Origin: Lingula anatina
Lineage: Eukaryota; Brachiopoda; Lingulata; Lingulida; Lingulidae
DNA: 64,000 nucleotides
Direction: 5' to 3'
NCBI RefSeq assembly: GCF_001039355.2
Contig: NW_019774414.1
Span: 4,278 to 68,277 of the forward strand
The notes beneath the pieces are model-generated. The model had not been told where the DNA came from and did not search any database. It saw only the letters and a program-made list of their open reading frames with translations. Of this stretch, positions 35,560-48,222 are shown one piece after another. A program made the position numbers and the translations under genes. Position 1 is the stretch's first letter; the number at the start of each line of letters is the position of its first letter.

Positions 35560-36940
35560 TCTTCCCGTTATGGCCAAGGTCCGCCCCTATTACCCTTTTA
35601 TGTGAAAATACAAACACTCCATCGGTTTGATCCGCATTTAATATTTCTCTGGGCTTATAAAAAGATGTTTCGAATTTCTGAAAAAAAAAGAAAGGTTTTG
35701 TAATTGCTTTCAAGAAAGACGAGAAGGGATTATCATTACGATCCGTCAACATTTTTGACAGAAAACAGGAAGTTTAACTGTTATATGCTGTGAACCTTAT
35801 GCTTTCCTTGGAAGACCGTTTATCATTAATGAAACACTAGATCCCATTTCAACATCAAGCACGCTCTTTTTATACAACGGTACTTGCAGATTAAATACTA
35901 AAGTGCTAATGATCACATGACTTAACATTAGCTAAATGTTACATGTACTCTTTCATCAACGCTATCAGGATGTTTTGCAAGAACGGTGATTTAATTCCCC
36001 AAGAACCGTAAAAATTGATCTTTCTGTTTGTTTTGCGTCTTGTATCATGTATCGTGTGTGTAAAAAGTTCCTGAATCCGCGTAAGCCTTGGATTTTTATA
36101 AACATTGGCGTTTCTGCCCATGCTTCTTCATTACAGCCGTTATAAGTGCGTGTTGGGGTTGGGGGAAGTTGTTAATAGCTTGTTAGTGGATGGCTTTTTA
36201 TAAGCTGAGTAATATGTGCCTCACAGAGAGAATGTGCACCGCTGATACTTTCTCCGAGGCGATGATGAAGAAAAATGTGTTCAATTATTTTTTAAAACTG
36301 GCAGAGACCTCATCATCATACATGATAATAATGATGCTATTTGTTTGACGCTTCTTATCCAAATTGATTATAATGATGATGATGATGATGATAATGTATG
36401 TTTGCTACTTTTTTTACTGCACCCACCTTGCATACGGTCTTCTTAATTTCTTTCCGAGAAACAAGAGACTTTTTACGTTTTAAAGGATCCAAAAGATTTT
36501 TTAAAAAGTTTTTACCCATCTGCTGTCTCTCATTAAAAAAAATTCTTAGCAACTAAAATGTTATCTTATACTTTATACATTTACCCGAAAAGCAATCCAA
36601 TTTCTGTTATACGTGATTTTAATTAGTATATCAATGGCTGAATAAACGCCTCTCTTTTCTTAAATCACCAGCATGTGTTGGAGTGCGTGATCTCGCAGTT
36701 CTGCGTGAGATGTTGACGTCATTCTAGCATTTGTTCATGAGGGAAAGTGTAATCAAGTGGACCAGTTTCACGTAATCGTGATCTAGGCAGACGGAGAATA
36801 AGATTACCACGTAAACCTCGTAATACTACAGAGCCGTCTGTTGAAAATTGTCTTCTCTGCACGCGTTTACTTGATAATATAAGCATCTTGATAGCAGGCC
36901 TTGAAAACGGATTAGACGTTTACTAAGACTACCTGTAGAT
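35560..36940. other. Gene-poor stretch
   Basis: Short chance ORFs and a (GAT)n run near 36373-36393. No splice-bounded exon recognised. Confidence 0.4.
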
Positions 36941-36947
36941 CTTGATA

Positions 36948-37090
36948 TTTTCTGACAATCTTCCAAATCATCTTTGCAGATTCATTCTCCATTTTTGACC
37001 GTCTTCCGACAGAAAAATTAAATGCCCGTTAATGTAAACTTGAAAAAATCTGGCCGTCTTCCGGAAGACCCAAAAGACGGCATCCGTCCA
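36948..37090. mobile_element. MITE family E (accgtcttcc type), partial copy 1
   Basis: Contains attctccatttttgaccgtc, cttccgacagaaaaatt and cgtcttccggaagaccc in the same order as the complete copies at 50709 and 53173. The CAGGGGCGGATCC ends are decayed. Confidence 0.7.
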
Positions 37091-37426
37091 ACCCCGGTTA
37101 ACCAGCTCGTAATGTTAAAGATTCGATTGTTGGAACTTTTCTTTTCTGCAAGCTATTGCGCGATTATATCAGTATCATTATACGACAAAGACAAAGCAAA
37201 TAAATAAACAGAAATAATAGATGAATAAATCAATAGAAAAACAAAACTAAAAATTGAATATGTAATCGAAACAATTAGTCATTGATTTTACCATAATTAC
37301 TATTTACAGATAACATTTTTCAGAAACTGTCTCGTTTTCGATGTATTATACATGTTTGTGTTGAAAAAAAAAACCTGCATGGCTACGAGTTCTTCATGTG
37401 AACCACCAAGCCTATAATAAGGCAGT

Positions 37427-37532
37427 TGGTTGTTGTTGTTGTTGTTGTGTGTGTGTGTGTTTGTGCGTGTGTGCCTGTGTGGGTGCACGCCTCTGTGTGT
37501 GTGTGTGTGCGTGTGTGTGTGTGTGTGTGTGT
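37427..37532. repeat. (TTG)n then (TG)n compound microsatellite
   Basis: gttgttgtt run followed by interrupted TG runs. Overlapping Cys/Val and His/Thr ORFs are artefacts. Confidence 0.9.
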
Positions 37533-37963
37533 TGGGAATATTTCAAGAATTGTGTAGACCGATTTGTGGGCCAGAGACTCATGGTTTTCGGTAGAGCCAT
37601 GCAGCAGTCACTTGGACATGTTTCCTCGAAGGACAGCCGATTTTTTCAATGACGTCCTGAAGGTGTAAGGCATTTCCATTCAATGTGAGTTAGAATACAA
37701 TACTGGAATTGATTTTTGTTCCAATATCAAAAAGACATTTCAATTTTAACTGCATCACCTAAATCTTACTTAGGAGCATTTTCCGGATGTGTCGGCTTAA
37801 TTTGTAGGAACGGATAGAAAACCCAAGTAATCCCAGTAAATACCCAGGGTTTTGGGTTTTAAAAAGTTATATATGTGTGTGTGTTTTTCCAAGACAGCTG
37901 TGCGCTTTTCAAATACGCAGTAAAATCCACATATGATAACCGACTCCACCTCACGTACATCTG

Positions 37964-38837
37964 CGTTTAGCTAATAACCTGATGGAACTGGCTTTGTTTA
38001 CTTTTAGCTAATGACCTGATGACACTGGTTTTGTTTACTTTTAGCTAATAGCCTGATGAAACTGGTTTTGTTTACTTTTAGCTAATAGCCTTTTGAAAGT
38101 GGTTTTGTTTACTTTTAGCTAATAGCCTGATGACACTGGTTTTGTTTACTTTTAGCTAATAGCCTGATGACACTGGCTTTGTTTACTTTTAGCTAATAGC
38201 CTGTTGAAACTGGTTTTGTTTACTTTTAGCTAATGACCTGATGACACTGGTTTTGTTTACTTTAAGCTAATAGCCTGTTGAAACTGGTTTTGTTTACTTT
38301 TAGCTAATGACCTGATGACACTGCTTTTGTTTACTTTAAGCTAATAGCCTGTTGAAACTGGTTTTGTTTACTTTTAGCTAATGACCTGATGACACTGCTT
38401 TTGTTTACTTTAAGCTAATAGCCTGTTGAAACTGGTTTTGTTTACTTTTAGCTAATGACCTGATGACACTGCTTTTGTTTACTTTAAGCTAATAGCCTGT
38501 TGAAACTGGTTTTGTTTACTTTTAGCTAATGACCTGATGACACTGCTTTTGTTTACTTTAAGCTAATAGCCTGTTGAAACTGGTTTTGTTTACTTTTAGC
38601 TAATGACCTGATGACACTGCTTTTGTTTACTTTAAGCTAATAGCCTGTTGAAACTGGTTTTGTTTACTTTTAGCTAATGACCTGATGACACTGCTTTTGT
38701 TTACTTTAAGCTAATAGCCTGTTGAAACTGGTTTTGTTTACTTTTAGCTAATGACCTGATGACACTGCTTTTGTTTACTTTAAGCTAATAGCCTGTTGAA
38801 ACTGGTTTTGTTTACTTTTAGCTAATGACCTGATGAC
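37964..38837. repeat. Minisatellite: 37-bp monomer with a 74-bp higher-order dimer
   Basis: About 23-24 monomers of the type tttagctaatagcctgatga plus cactggttttgtttact. The first seven or so are irregular single monomers. From about 38221 the array becomes a regular alternation of two variants, one with actttaagctaatagcctgt and one with acttttagctaatgacctga, giving about eight nearly identical 74-bp dimers. The array stops at N 38838 followed by poly-A, so its true length is unknown. Confidence 0.95.
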
Positions 38838-39360
38838 ANAAAAAAAAAAAAAAAAAAATCAAGAACTGTTGAATAGTCCCTGTATTTGAGTTACAGTAGC
38901 GACAGGAAAAGGTTCCTGCAAAATGAGGATGGCATGACACATTAATCCCCCAAACGGGCAAACGGAACGGGGAGTACACACCTGTAGACAAAGATACGTC
39001 ACCCATTCTCAGTCATAGGGCCGCCTCATCGACCTTGGCAGACATTTTTTTTGGACAAGATAACCATTTAATTAGCGTTGGAAACATCCAGCTGATGGAT
39101 CAAAATGTGCAGCCAAGTAAAAACCGCTCTGCTTTACCAACCCCCATCCAATTTATGGAGTTTTGTCATATAAGTAAAGTAGGGTATTCTCAGATATTGT
39201 GAAATAAATGCTTATTATATGCCAAACGTACATGCATGTAAGCCTATACTTTATTCAGTGTAAATATTACTTGCCTTGCAGTTCTCAGTCATGAAATATG
39301 TACTTCTTGTTATACTAGCTAGTACACATGTACGTAACTTACGTAACTGTATCTTCATTA

Positions 39361-39603
39361 AGGCCCCATTCAGATCGAGAAGAGCCGAGTGCTAGCTAGG
39401 CCGCGACTTAAATATGGCGGACCTACATGAAAGGAAGACCGCTTAATCCTGTAATGGTCTCTCCGCCTCTCACACGCCTCGCCACGCGTCGTCCCTGCAG
39501 AAGTACAGCAATTAAATCTCGGGTCAATTCAACCGGTCGAGGTCCGCCATATTTAGGCCGCGGCCTAGCTAGCACTCGGATCTCCTCGATCTGAATGGGG
39601 CCT
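39361..39603. mobile_element. 243-bp palindromic MITE, family C (aggccccattcagatcgag)
   Basis: Starts aggccccattcagatcgaga and ends cgatctgaatggggcct, with inner inverted repeats gtgctagctaggccgcg / cgcggcctagctagcac. It has no coding capacity. A diverged relative may end near 41565 (gatccgccatatttgatccg). Confidence 0.85.
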
Positions 39604-39605
39604 AA

Positions 39606-41570
39606 GGTTAAAAGAATAATACCTCTTCATTTTGGCGAGAAAAGTGCAATAAAACGGAGTGTCCGTGGGTAAACGACAAGTTTTCCATACTTTCTGACAT
39701 CAAAGTTAGGCGATTGTTTTTGTTTTTTAGTGTTGTTTTTGTAATAACCTCGTAAAAGCGCCATTTTCTTAAAGTTCGATACCATTTAGACTTATTTTAC
39801 CCTTATTGCGCTTAATTTTCCACACAAGAACACTCATCAGCCACCAAGCACTATTATTTGCTCGATTCCATCATTCTGCACGAGGTCATTTTTTACATGT
39901 ACAGGTACGTTGACTAACATAAAGGCTATTAGAGATGAGCTCCTATTTCTTGAATATCCATAGCAATAATTGCATGGGGTAGTTACATTCAGAAAGTGCA
40001 TGAGAACATTTGCAAATCACTCCGACAGATGAAAAATGTCTCGTCTTTCCACCTTCAAAATATGGTGCTATTGTATCCACCCACCTGTTTATGTTCAGCA
40101 CTGTGGAATTAATATAAAACACGAACTTGCAATAACAACACCGACATATGCAATAACACGCGATGAACTTTGTGAAAATATGAACACTTAACTTTCCAGA
40201 AATGAAGGAGTTGAACTCTAAGAAGTTGGTGTTGAAGGTATATTCTCAAAGTGTTCGTGCTAGGTTTTTTGCCCGAGACAACCTAAAACGAGGCTGTCGA
40301 CGCTGCATGACGTCATACTTGACTAGAATTCACAAGAGGCGGGGTTAAATGAAGCAATGCAAGAGTGACACCCAAAATATAATGGAGAGATATTGGTAAG
40401 CAAACAAACGTAACTCGACAGATTCTAGGACCATCTGCCATTACTTTTGACTAACCCTCCAACAAATCCTGCAAAATCTCGCGACATTTTGGTCTGTTTT
40501 AGATACATGCCGTTCATTTTGGCTTAGAACAGTTTTCAGCTTTTAACTTTTATTTTTATCACATATTCTTCAAATATATTTTTTCTTAAGTTTAAATCAT
40601 TCTTTTCTTTGCCTTCCCTGATTTTCTAGCACTGCTTTGGTTTCCGGTACATCCGTACGAAGAGAGAGGAAAAAAATCGAGACCTATACAGACTACGCTC
40701 CGTCGCCTCATTGCATGATATGTCAAGCCACATCAACCGCATTACATAAAACGGGGGTGACTCCAATTTGAAATGCTTATTGCAACAGTGGGCCTCATAT
40801 TTACGGGCTATCCTACATTATTACAACAGAACCACAGAAAAATGTCGGACAGAAGTCGACAATAAATTATTGGCATTGCCGAAATGGACGACGAAATGCA
40901 TCCCTACACGCGTTGTTCCCATAAATAACCATTAAATGCAAAGTTTGGTTTGGTACAAAGTGGAATTTTATGTTATCTTCAATGACTTTTATATGTCCAG
41001 ATACCGGTTTTGATGAAATATAGTATTAATGTCAGTTTGCATAAATCTGGACGCCAGGTATAAAAAGAGGGTTGTTCTCCCTCTTGGGAAGAACACCGAG
41101 TTCATTGATAACCCTGAGATTTTGTCTCTTTCACACACAGTACACTTCAAATTATATGCGAAACAAGTTACTATATATCTTGGCTTTCTTTGTCGTAAAT
41201 GCTCCCATGAAATACAGTACTAGTGCTGAGCTTAGTAATGCCCCGATTCGGGCAGGACGCCCCGTAAATTTTTTAGCCTAGCTTAAGGCACCGGGTAGTT
41301 CACCCACCTTAAATTACGATCTATACAATATTTGTATGCGGGGCGACAAATGAGACTAAATTTTGGGCCAATTACAATTTTTCAACTACCCTAGCGTTGT
41401 CCTTGCAGAGGTCTAGCAATTTAACCTCGGAGCCATGATTTTATCTGTTTATTGGCGCGTGTGGAGGCGGGGAGACCAACAGCGAATAAGTCGGCTCTTC
41501 TTTCATGTAGGATCCGCCATATTTGATCCGTGGATCAGTAGATCCTCGGATCTTATATCCTGAATGGCCT
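39606..41570. other. Gene-poor stretch with a probable diverged palindromic MITE at its end
   Basis: No exon recognised. The last 300 bases (about 41240-41565) carry tcggctcttctttcatgtag and gatccgccatatttgatccg, matching family C/D interiors. Confidence 0.4.
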
Positions 41571-41584
41571 CAAAGAAGCTGACG

Positions 41585-41768
41585 TCTTTGGGTTCATTCC
41601 CAATGAAGCTCTCATCCTTCGTAGATCGATCTAACTCAGATTTACAGGTGAACACTTCTCCTCATGCTTTGAGTAGAATACAGAAAAATTGGGTGATTAT
41701 ACGAGCACGATGGCGGAGTTGGATTGACCTACGTAGAAGGAGAGTTCCATTGGGAATGAGGCCTTTGT
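41585..41768. mobile_element. MITE family A-prime, diverged full copy
   Basis: Arms gggttcattcccaatgaagc and ccattgggaatgaggcc, with cttcgtagatcgatctaact and agttggattgacctacgtag facing each other. About 185 bp. Confidence 0.65.
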
Positions 41769-42888
41769 CACAATTGTTTAATTCACGTCTCATTTTAGCC
41801 TTGCCATCCGAAGCATGGCTCCTTGAATAGCTCCTTGAATGTTCGTAAGTTCCTAATTAGTACGGCTATAACGCATCCTGAGACAAAGGCCTATGGATTT
41901 ATGTGAAAGAAATCGAAATATTGCAGGCAATGGAAACTGTATTCTATCGTCATTCATATTAAAGAACGTCCTTAATAGATACTGGGGTAAAGTAATCCTT
42001 ACAGCTAAGCAACAATTATGGATCTCAAAGGCGTAAATTGCTTCATAAATGGATAAAACAGAGTAGTGGTAAAGTAACAGGATCCCGCTGACCACAGACT
42101 AATTAGCTTTATTTCTGTAAGACGATCGCAACTTTCTCCATTTAAACATTCTTTCAAGAATATGGTGGGCAATTTCTGGAACACGCAACCCACGTTTTCA
42201 GCTGGCTGCATTTTCTTTTGACGGGATGACATATATATAAGTCCCTGGGACGAATCTGAATGGGGAAACGAAACTACACGCTAGCTGTGGTTTCTTTGTC
42301 GTGCGAGTCTGGAGGACACGGGTCATAACATCTGTGATTACACGCTCAGATGACAGGATTTCCTTCCACATTGTTGTTTTATGAAAAGCAGTGTGTATTT
42401 AAATTCCAAAATTGAACGATGTGTATAGTTCACGTGTATGGGAGATAATACTTTGTACTGAAGTTGAAAACGGACACGATAGCAACGCACAACAAGCCGT
42501 TTTCCTCACCTATGAAAATTTGCGACGAAGAGCAATTTTTTCTTTTCCTCTATTGTGTGTGCCGTAAATGATCTCTGAGATGACCAAAAAACACGAAAAC
42601 ACTATTATGAGAGCTTTGTACATCAGCAAAACAGACTGGTATGTCTGTGTCCAAGATTTAAGCGCTGTTTTAGTGTCATTTTCGGATAGAATTAAAAAGT
42701 TTAAAATACACAGCAATATTTGGAAACATAAAAATTGTTTGCTGTAATAAGACAAATCTATCACCTTTCACATGAAAGCACCCTCACTGTAATCCAACAC
42801 ATAGGAATATTTTGACAGACTTTCAAAGATGATTACCCATTGCTGTTACCGTGTATCGCTGAAAGTTTCTGCACTACCTTTCTTAGAC

Positions 42889-43103
42889 CCCATTCCCATA
42901 GATTTTAGATCGATCTATCTGTGGGGAGTCTCACTAGATTACTGTCAGCTTAGCCGGCTTAAGCGTCTGTCCCGCCTACCAAAAGCTGTAAGGGGGTTAT
43001 TAACTATGGTGCGCGCTCGGCTGGCTGCAATTTAGCGTGAACCCCCAGGGAGTTAGGTCGATCTAAATCTAAATCTCTGGATCGATCTAAATCTCTGGGA
43101 ATG
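42889..43103. mobile_element. MITE family A, copy 5
   Basis: Ends cccattcccatagattttag and atctctgggaatgg, with all internal landmarks. The right arm has a small duplication (gatctaaatctctggatc). Confidence 0.87.
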
Positions 43104-43529
43104 GTCTCTTATTCACCTCGACATGCTATACCTTAAACCGTTCGCAGATCAGCGATATATAGACCGGTTTTTAAAAAAGTAAATTTCTAGTTTTCTTAAG
43201 TTATCATTTTAAAAATGTGACTTACATCCATAGAATGTATTAGCTTCTGTCTAATATTCACTTTAATGAGTACAATTATTTTATTGGAGATATAGCCTGG
43301 TGAATTTCACTCGAAAGCAGGTTTCTAAATATCGTAATCCACTTTCTCAACAGCTTTGGATAGGATGCACTTAGGTGATACAGTTAAAATTACCCAAAAG
43401 TACAGGGAATTCAGTTTGCTCTACAGAAGGTAAATGTTCATTGAATGCCTTTTAATCTTCAATGCGACCCTCAAAAAGCGCATATATCTACTTGGCATTT
43501 ACAGATTTTCAAAAGAGGTGAAGTCTGAA

Positions 43530-44000
43530 TAATAATAATTTATAATAATAATAATTTATTAGATAAAATTGCAACCCTAAGGTTGCAGCTGTACAAAGTA
43601 TGTTGGAAAGAAAGTTGACAATAAACTTTAAATTATACAACAATAAATGATTCCTAAAATACTACTAATTAAAAAGGCATTCATAAATTTCTACAAATTG
43701 AAAAAGCCCTAAATAATAAAGGGATTTTTAAAATGTTCTGTCTTCACCTTTGGTAGTAAAAACCTCTGATACAGCAAATGTCTACGTTTGTCTAGGGTAT
43801 CAATGTTACAAACTTTTAAGACATTATCATAACTGAGACCATGCAGGGCAAATAATCCTCACAAGGCTCTCTTTTGAACTGACTCTAGACATTCAGATTG
43901 CTCAGCAGTCAGACCTGGTCCCCACACTGGACACGCATATTCTAAAACTGATATTAGTACAGACATCTCGTATGTCCAATTTTGCCCTCTTTAGCTGTCT
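43530..44000 (-). mobile_element. Non-LTR retrotransposon fragment: reverse transcriptase C-terminus and 3' tail
   Basis: On the minus strand the sequence reads SVLISVLEYACPVWGPGLTA, EQSECLESVQKRAL, one stop, then GLSYDNVLKVCNIDTLDKRR and HLLYQRFLLPKVKTEHF. This is the characteristic post-RT segment of CR1/jockey-type LINEs. It ends in an (ATT)-rich tail at 43530-43560. It is 5'-truncated and dead. Confidence 0.8.
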
Positions 44001-45422
44001 GAGATAAAAGTGCTTTAAACATACCTTAGCATGCATGGTTTGGATGTGTTCACCCCACTTAAAGACACATACAAAGTCAATTTTTTGTCATAAAATCCAA
44101 CCAAATGCCAGCATATAGTTTCAAGTAGCATAACTAAGAGAATTACCAAAAGGCATTGTTTAATTTTACCCGAAAGTGATGTTTGAACAGATTTTTCTGC
44201 TAGCATTCTATGCTGTATGTCAATGGGGCAGAAAAGTAGGTCACGAAAGTAGGTTAAATTGACAACCAAAAATTTAAAGAAGGGAGCACTCTAAAGCTCT
44301 TTTATGGCTGATCGGGTGATTTATTCAGTTTATCCCTTGGCATGTCGTATAATTTATTAGAGTCATATAAGAAACTAGTAGAAGTGGTTTACATGTGTTA
44401 CTCGGAATCCACGCTCCACCGATGCTCGGTTCGTATGTACCTTTAAGGTCTGGGGTTAAAATAACACCAAGTATCTTAAACTAAAAAGTAAAACAAAACT
44501 AATCGTTGAGCAAAAAAATTCATAAGCTTGGTAGTTGGATCATAAATGAAAATTATCAAAATAGGGGGAGGGGGGAGGTCGACCTACCTGACATTTGAAA
44601 GAGGGTCCTGACCGCTATACCACCTAGCGGTCAGTAAGCAACAACATCTACTCACATTTAGAAGTCTGATGAAGGCCTACGTCCAGATTGGCCGTAAGCT
44701 AACGGTATGAAAGATTTTCAGCTTGTGTTTGTTAATTTTCATTTATGATTATAATCTTATCATTATTTGTAAAGTGTAACGCTAAAATAAGCAAATTCTT
44801 TGAGAATTTTTTGGGGGGAATTCAACAGGGAAAACTTTAATAGAAAACTGAGAACTACTTTTAAATGACAACATACGGTGCTGTATTACGTGTGTCTTGA
44901 ATCAGTTGCAGGAACGAAAATATAAGCGTGAATGCAGATTAGCAGCCCTTGATTTTTGCCTTCAGACAATTCTTTTGACACGAACTGACGAAGAAATAAT
45001 TGGCGGTAGACTACTTTGTTTTTTTTAATGATAAAATGAAATTGCACATCCTGTGTGTTCCGTTGCTTGAATTAGCTTATGATTTGTTATCCCGTTACAC
45101 CCAAGGCGTTTGTGGTATAACCGTACCTAAAAAAATGTCTTCAATATCAGTCCTGGTTGTAGCAAATTTTGACTTTCCTGGAATTTGGAACAGTTTTCAC
45201 TACCAACGAAACGTCCCAAACCTTTTCACAGAATTTGGGCCCATTAACAGTTTAGCCACAGGTATCGTTGTTCTGGTTTTACAGATCTGTTTCGACTTTG
45301 AAAAGGAAAGACTTCAGGGCAAACTAAAGAATCAACGGTGAAGGAGAGGCAGGTGCCAAAGTCGTACCTGTCATCAGTGTCTGGCTTGCATTAATACATC
45401 ATAGCGGAAATAGACATTATGG

Positions 45423-45650
45423 ACGGGGATGGGTGGGGTGGAGTGGGATGGGGTGGGATGGGGTGGAGTGGGGTGGGGTGGAGTGGGGTGGAGTGGGGTG
45501 GGATGGAGTGGGATGGGCTGGGATGGGGTGGAGTGGGGTGGGATGGGGGAGGGTGGGGTGGAGCGGGGTGGGATAGGGTGGGGTGGGATGGGGTGGGATG
45601 GGGTGGAGTGGGGTGGGATGGGGTAGGGTGGGGTGGAGCGGGGTGGGAGG
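45423..45650. repeat. G-rich pentamer array (ggggt / ggagt / gggat)
   Basis: About 45 pentamers based on GGGGT, GGAGT and GGGAT, also readable in 15-20 base super-units. The G-runs suggest G-quadruplexes on the plus strand. Long Gly-Trp and Pro-His ORFs here are artefacts. A poly-A run follows at 45709-45727. Confidence 0.93.
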
Positions 45651-45918
45651 GTTTACGGCAAAACATTTTAAGTGAAGACCGAATCTTCAGGGCTGCCTCC
45701 CTATACAAAAAAAAAAAAAAAAAAAAATCCATCCCTATACTCTAAATATTAGAGTAAAATTGTCCTTAATATATCTTTGGAATCCCCTCCCCCTTAACAA
45801 AATTCTAGTGGGCAGTATTATAGCATTTTGACGAGATGATAATGGGTGGACCGGGGTGGGGGGAGGGCGGGGGGGGGGAACGCAGCATGTTAAAACCTCA
45901 GGAGTCGGGAGTAAATCC

Positions 45919-45919
45919 N

Positions 45920-45971
<52 letters not shown>

Positions 45972-46007
45972 CTCTCTCTCTCACACACACTCACACACAC
46001 ACACACA
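45919..46007. repeat. (CT)n(CA)n compound microsatellite beginning at an assembly N
   Basis: Alternating CT and CA blocks follow N 45919, so the true length is uncertain. Confidence 0.9.
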
Positions 46008-46348
46008 GATCACGCGCCTGTTTATCGATAATCGCTTTGTATATTTTAATATTTTGGTTGTCATTTCTTTGCAAGCGTAAGTGTGGTCTGTACAAGTTGT
46101 CCTCTCGAGCTATTAAAGAATTGTATGAAATAGCGGAGTACTTTAATATTGTTAAAATATAATTCTTTAATAACTAGAGAAGTTTTTTTAGTATAGTAGC
46201 TTGAAGCCGAGGATAAAGCCATCCATGTTATTCAACATTTCATTCCCGTTAGCAAGGAGGTTATGGTTATGATTTTATTAGCCTTTTATTTGCCTGACTG
46301 TCTGTCTGTCTGTCTAACTAATTAGCCGCATAACTGTTAAGTCATGGG

Positions 46349-46349
<1 letters not shown>

Positions 46350-46428
<79 letters not shown>
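46350..46428. repeat. (AT)n microsatellite
   Basis: About 39 uninterrupted AT units, which could extrude as a cruciform. Confidence 0.95.
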
Positions 46429-46433
<5 letters not shown>

Positions 46434-46659
46434 TTACTAAGGGCCTCCTTTATCAGGCTCTTCCATTCTGACCCTTTAAATGGTCACCAATTTGTATGAA
46501 AAAAAATTCTGGCCAAATCAGTGCCACATCGTGGATCCAAGTCCCCTTAGATAAAAGGATTTTGATTAAAAACCATTGTTTTTGTGAAATGATATGATGG
46601 CAAGGTTGATTTTTTAATTTATCTAATTAATCCAAATTTGTTTTTAATTGTATTCTGTA

Positions 46660-46660
46660 A

Positions 46661-46711
<51 letters not shown>

Positions 46712-46713
46712 AT
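46660..46713. repeat. (AAAT)n microsatellite
   Basis: About 13 aaat units. Confidence 0.93.
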
Positions 46714-47529
46714 TTAAACAAGCAGAATACATTATGTGATCACCGTCCTTCAAACACAGGTAATTTTTACTTTTTTTTCGACAATATCTACGTTTGTTTA
46801 ATTCTGATAGGTAGCTGTGGATTGCTGACAAGGATTTATTCCAACATCACCGCGTATTTTCTAATCATTGAGGATTTTTCATTAACCCATTTGCCCGCGA
46901 GACATAAACAGGAAGTTGCGGTTTGTACAGAAGAGCGAAAACTGAAGAACCGAAAGTCAATGTAGAAAAGACAGTGGTGAAATAGCGACAAAGGTGGATA
47001 CAGGCAGCCCCCCCCCTCCCCCCTCGTGGCCTCGGAGATATCTCCACTTCTATTTCTGTCTCTACCCCCCTCCCCTCCAAAAAAGATTTAAAAAAATGGA
47101 ATGAGACATAACAAACTTATTTTCCCATCACCAATGCACGTAAGATTAATATTGCCTTAGTATTCATTAGTGTTACCTCTGTACCACTCCCCATCCTTAC
47201 CCCCCCCCCCGTATCCCCTACCCTCATCCCTCCCCACCCAGCGACAGCTGTGAGTGCACCGTTTCAAGGGGGGAAATGCTACACACGCCAAGTTGAAAGC
47301 AAACTGTCATTAAACAATTTGCGGTGTCACCTGCAACTATCTTTAGCCAGACAATTTCTCTTGGGTGCCTCTCTAATATCGATTTGGCTTTGGGTCGGGG
47401 AATCTATTGCCCCTGATCTTTGAAAATGCACTTTTTGAAATGTCAACCTAATCTTTGAAAACGCACTTTATAAAATGTCAGCCCTTGCATCGATTTATCA
47501 TTTGCCTCGTTTTGGGACATAAGAGTAAC

Positions 47530-47629
47530 GTACCCTCTACCAGGCCGACTGATAGATTTTTATACAGATATCCATAGATATGTCTCTAGATAGACAGATG
47601 GTCATTTAGTTACTTAGAACCAAATGACC

Positions 47630-47674
<45 letters not shown>

Positions 47675-47730
47675 GAGTCATATATGTGAATATGTGTAAA
47701 AAAATCTATCAGTCGCCCTGGTAGAGGGTA
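47530..47730. mobile_element. Palindromic MITE (taccctctaccagg) with internal (TATC)n expansion
   Basis: The ends are taccctctaccaggccgact and agtcgccctggtagagggta, followed inward by gatagattttt / aaaaatctatc. The loop side carries about 11 tatc units (47630-47674) grown from the element's own gataga motif. A diverged relative is at 59112-59244. Confidence 0.87.
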
Positions 47731-48222
47731 TGATAACGTAACTTTCCTTTAACTCGACCACAGCCTTGCTATTTGCTCTTCATGATCGACCTGGGACAGC
47801 GATTTAAAAACTCGCGATAATTTGCGTGATCTTAACGTCACGTCAAAAAAGGGGGCATTGGAAACTTACGATAACTTCGTGAATAAACATCCATTTTTTT
47901 TTTCAAAATTTTATCTTGATTTTGTTGTATATAACAATTTCATGTCTTCTTACAGAGGGAAAAGCAACGCTTGTTTAGATATTTGTTAAAAACTCACAGC
48001 TCACTTTGTCAGTATCTTTCAAATTTATCCCAACCTGAAACTAGGAACGTATCATTTTAGAGATTGTAAATTTTCTATCTTGATATTTCGAAAAACGGAG
48101 TCACGCGCTCTGCACTGTCAGTTTAATAACCGTATTGAGTTTCGTCGGTACATCGTGACTTGTGAAAAGGATTTATCCCCCCCCCCCCCCCGTACCATAA
48201 TCACGCGTTAGGACAGGTGTCA

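Noticed and set aside
37964-38837. Regular direct repeats that could suggest a CRISPR array
   Set aside because: The 37-bp units are contiguous with no unique spacers, and the genome is eukaryotic; it is a minisatellite.
42228-42242. Plus-strand TATA-like catatatataagtccc as a promoter
   Set aside because: No start codon with a signal peptide, splice donor or recognised coding sequence follows in the next kilobase.
45000-45341. 113-aa plus-strand ORF in a gene desert
   Set aside because: No recognised domain, no splice context and ordinary AT-rich composition; length is within chance expectation for the window.
45391-45745. Long Gly-Trp-Val and Pro-His-Ser ORFs on both strands
   Set aside because: They are translations of the GGGGT/GGAGT pentamer array in all frames and carry no gene signal.
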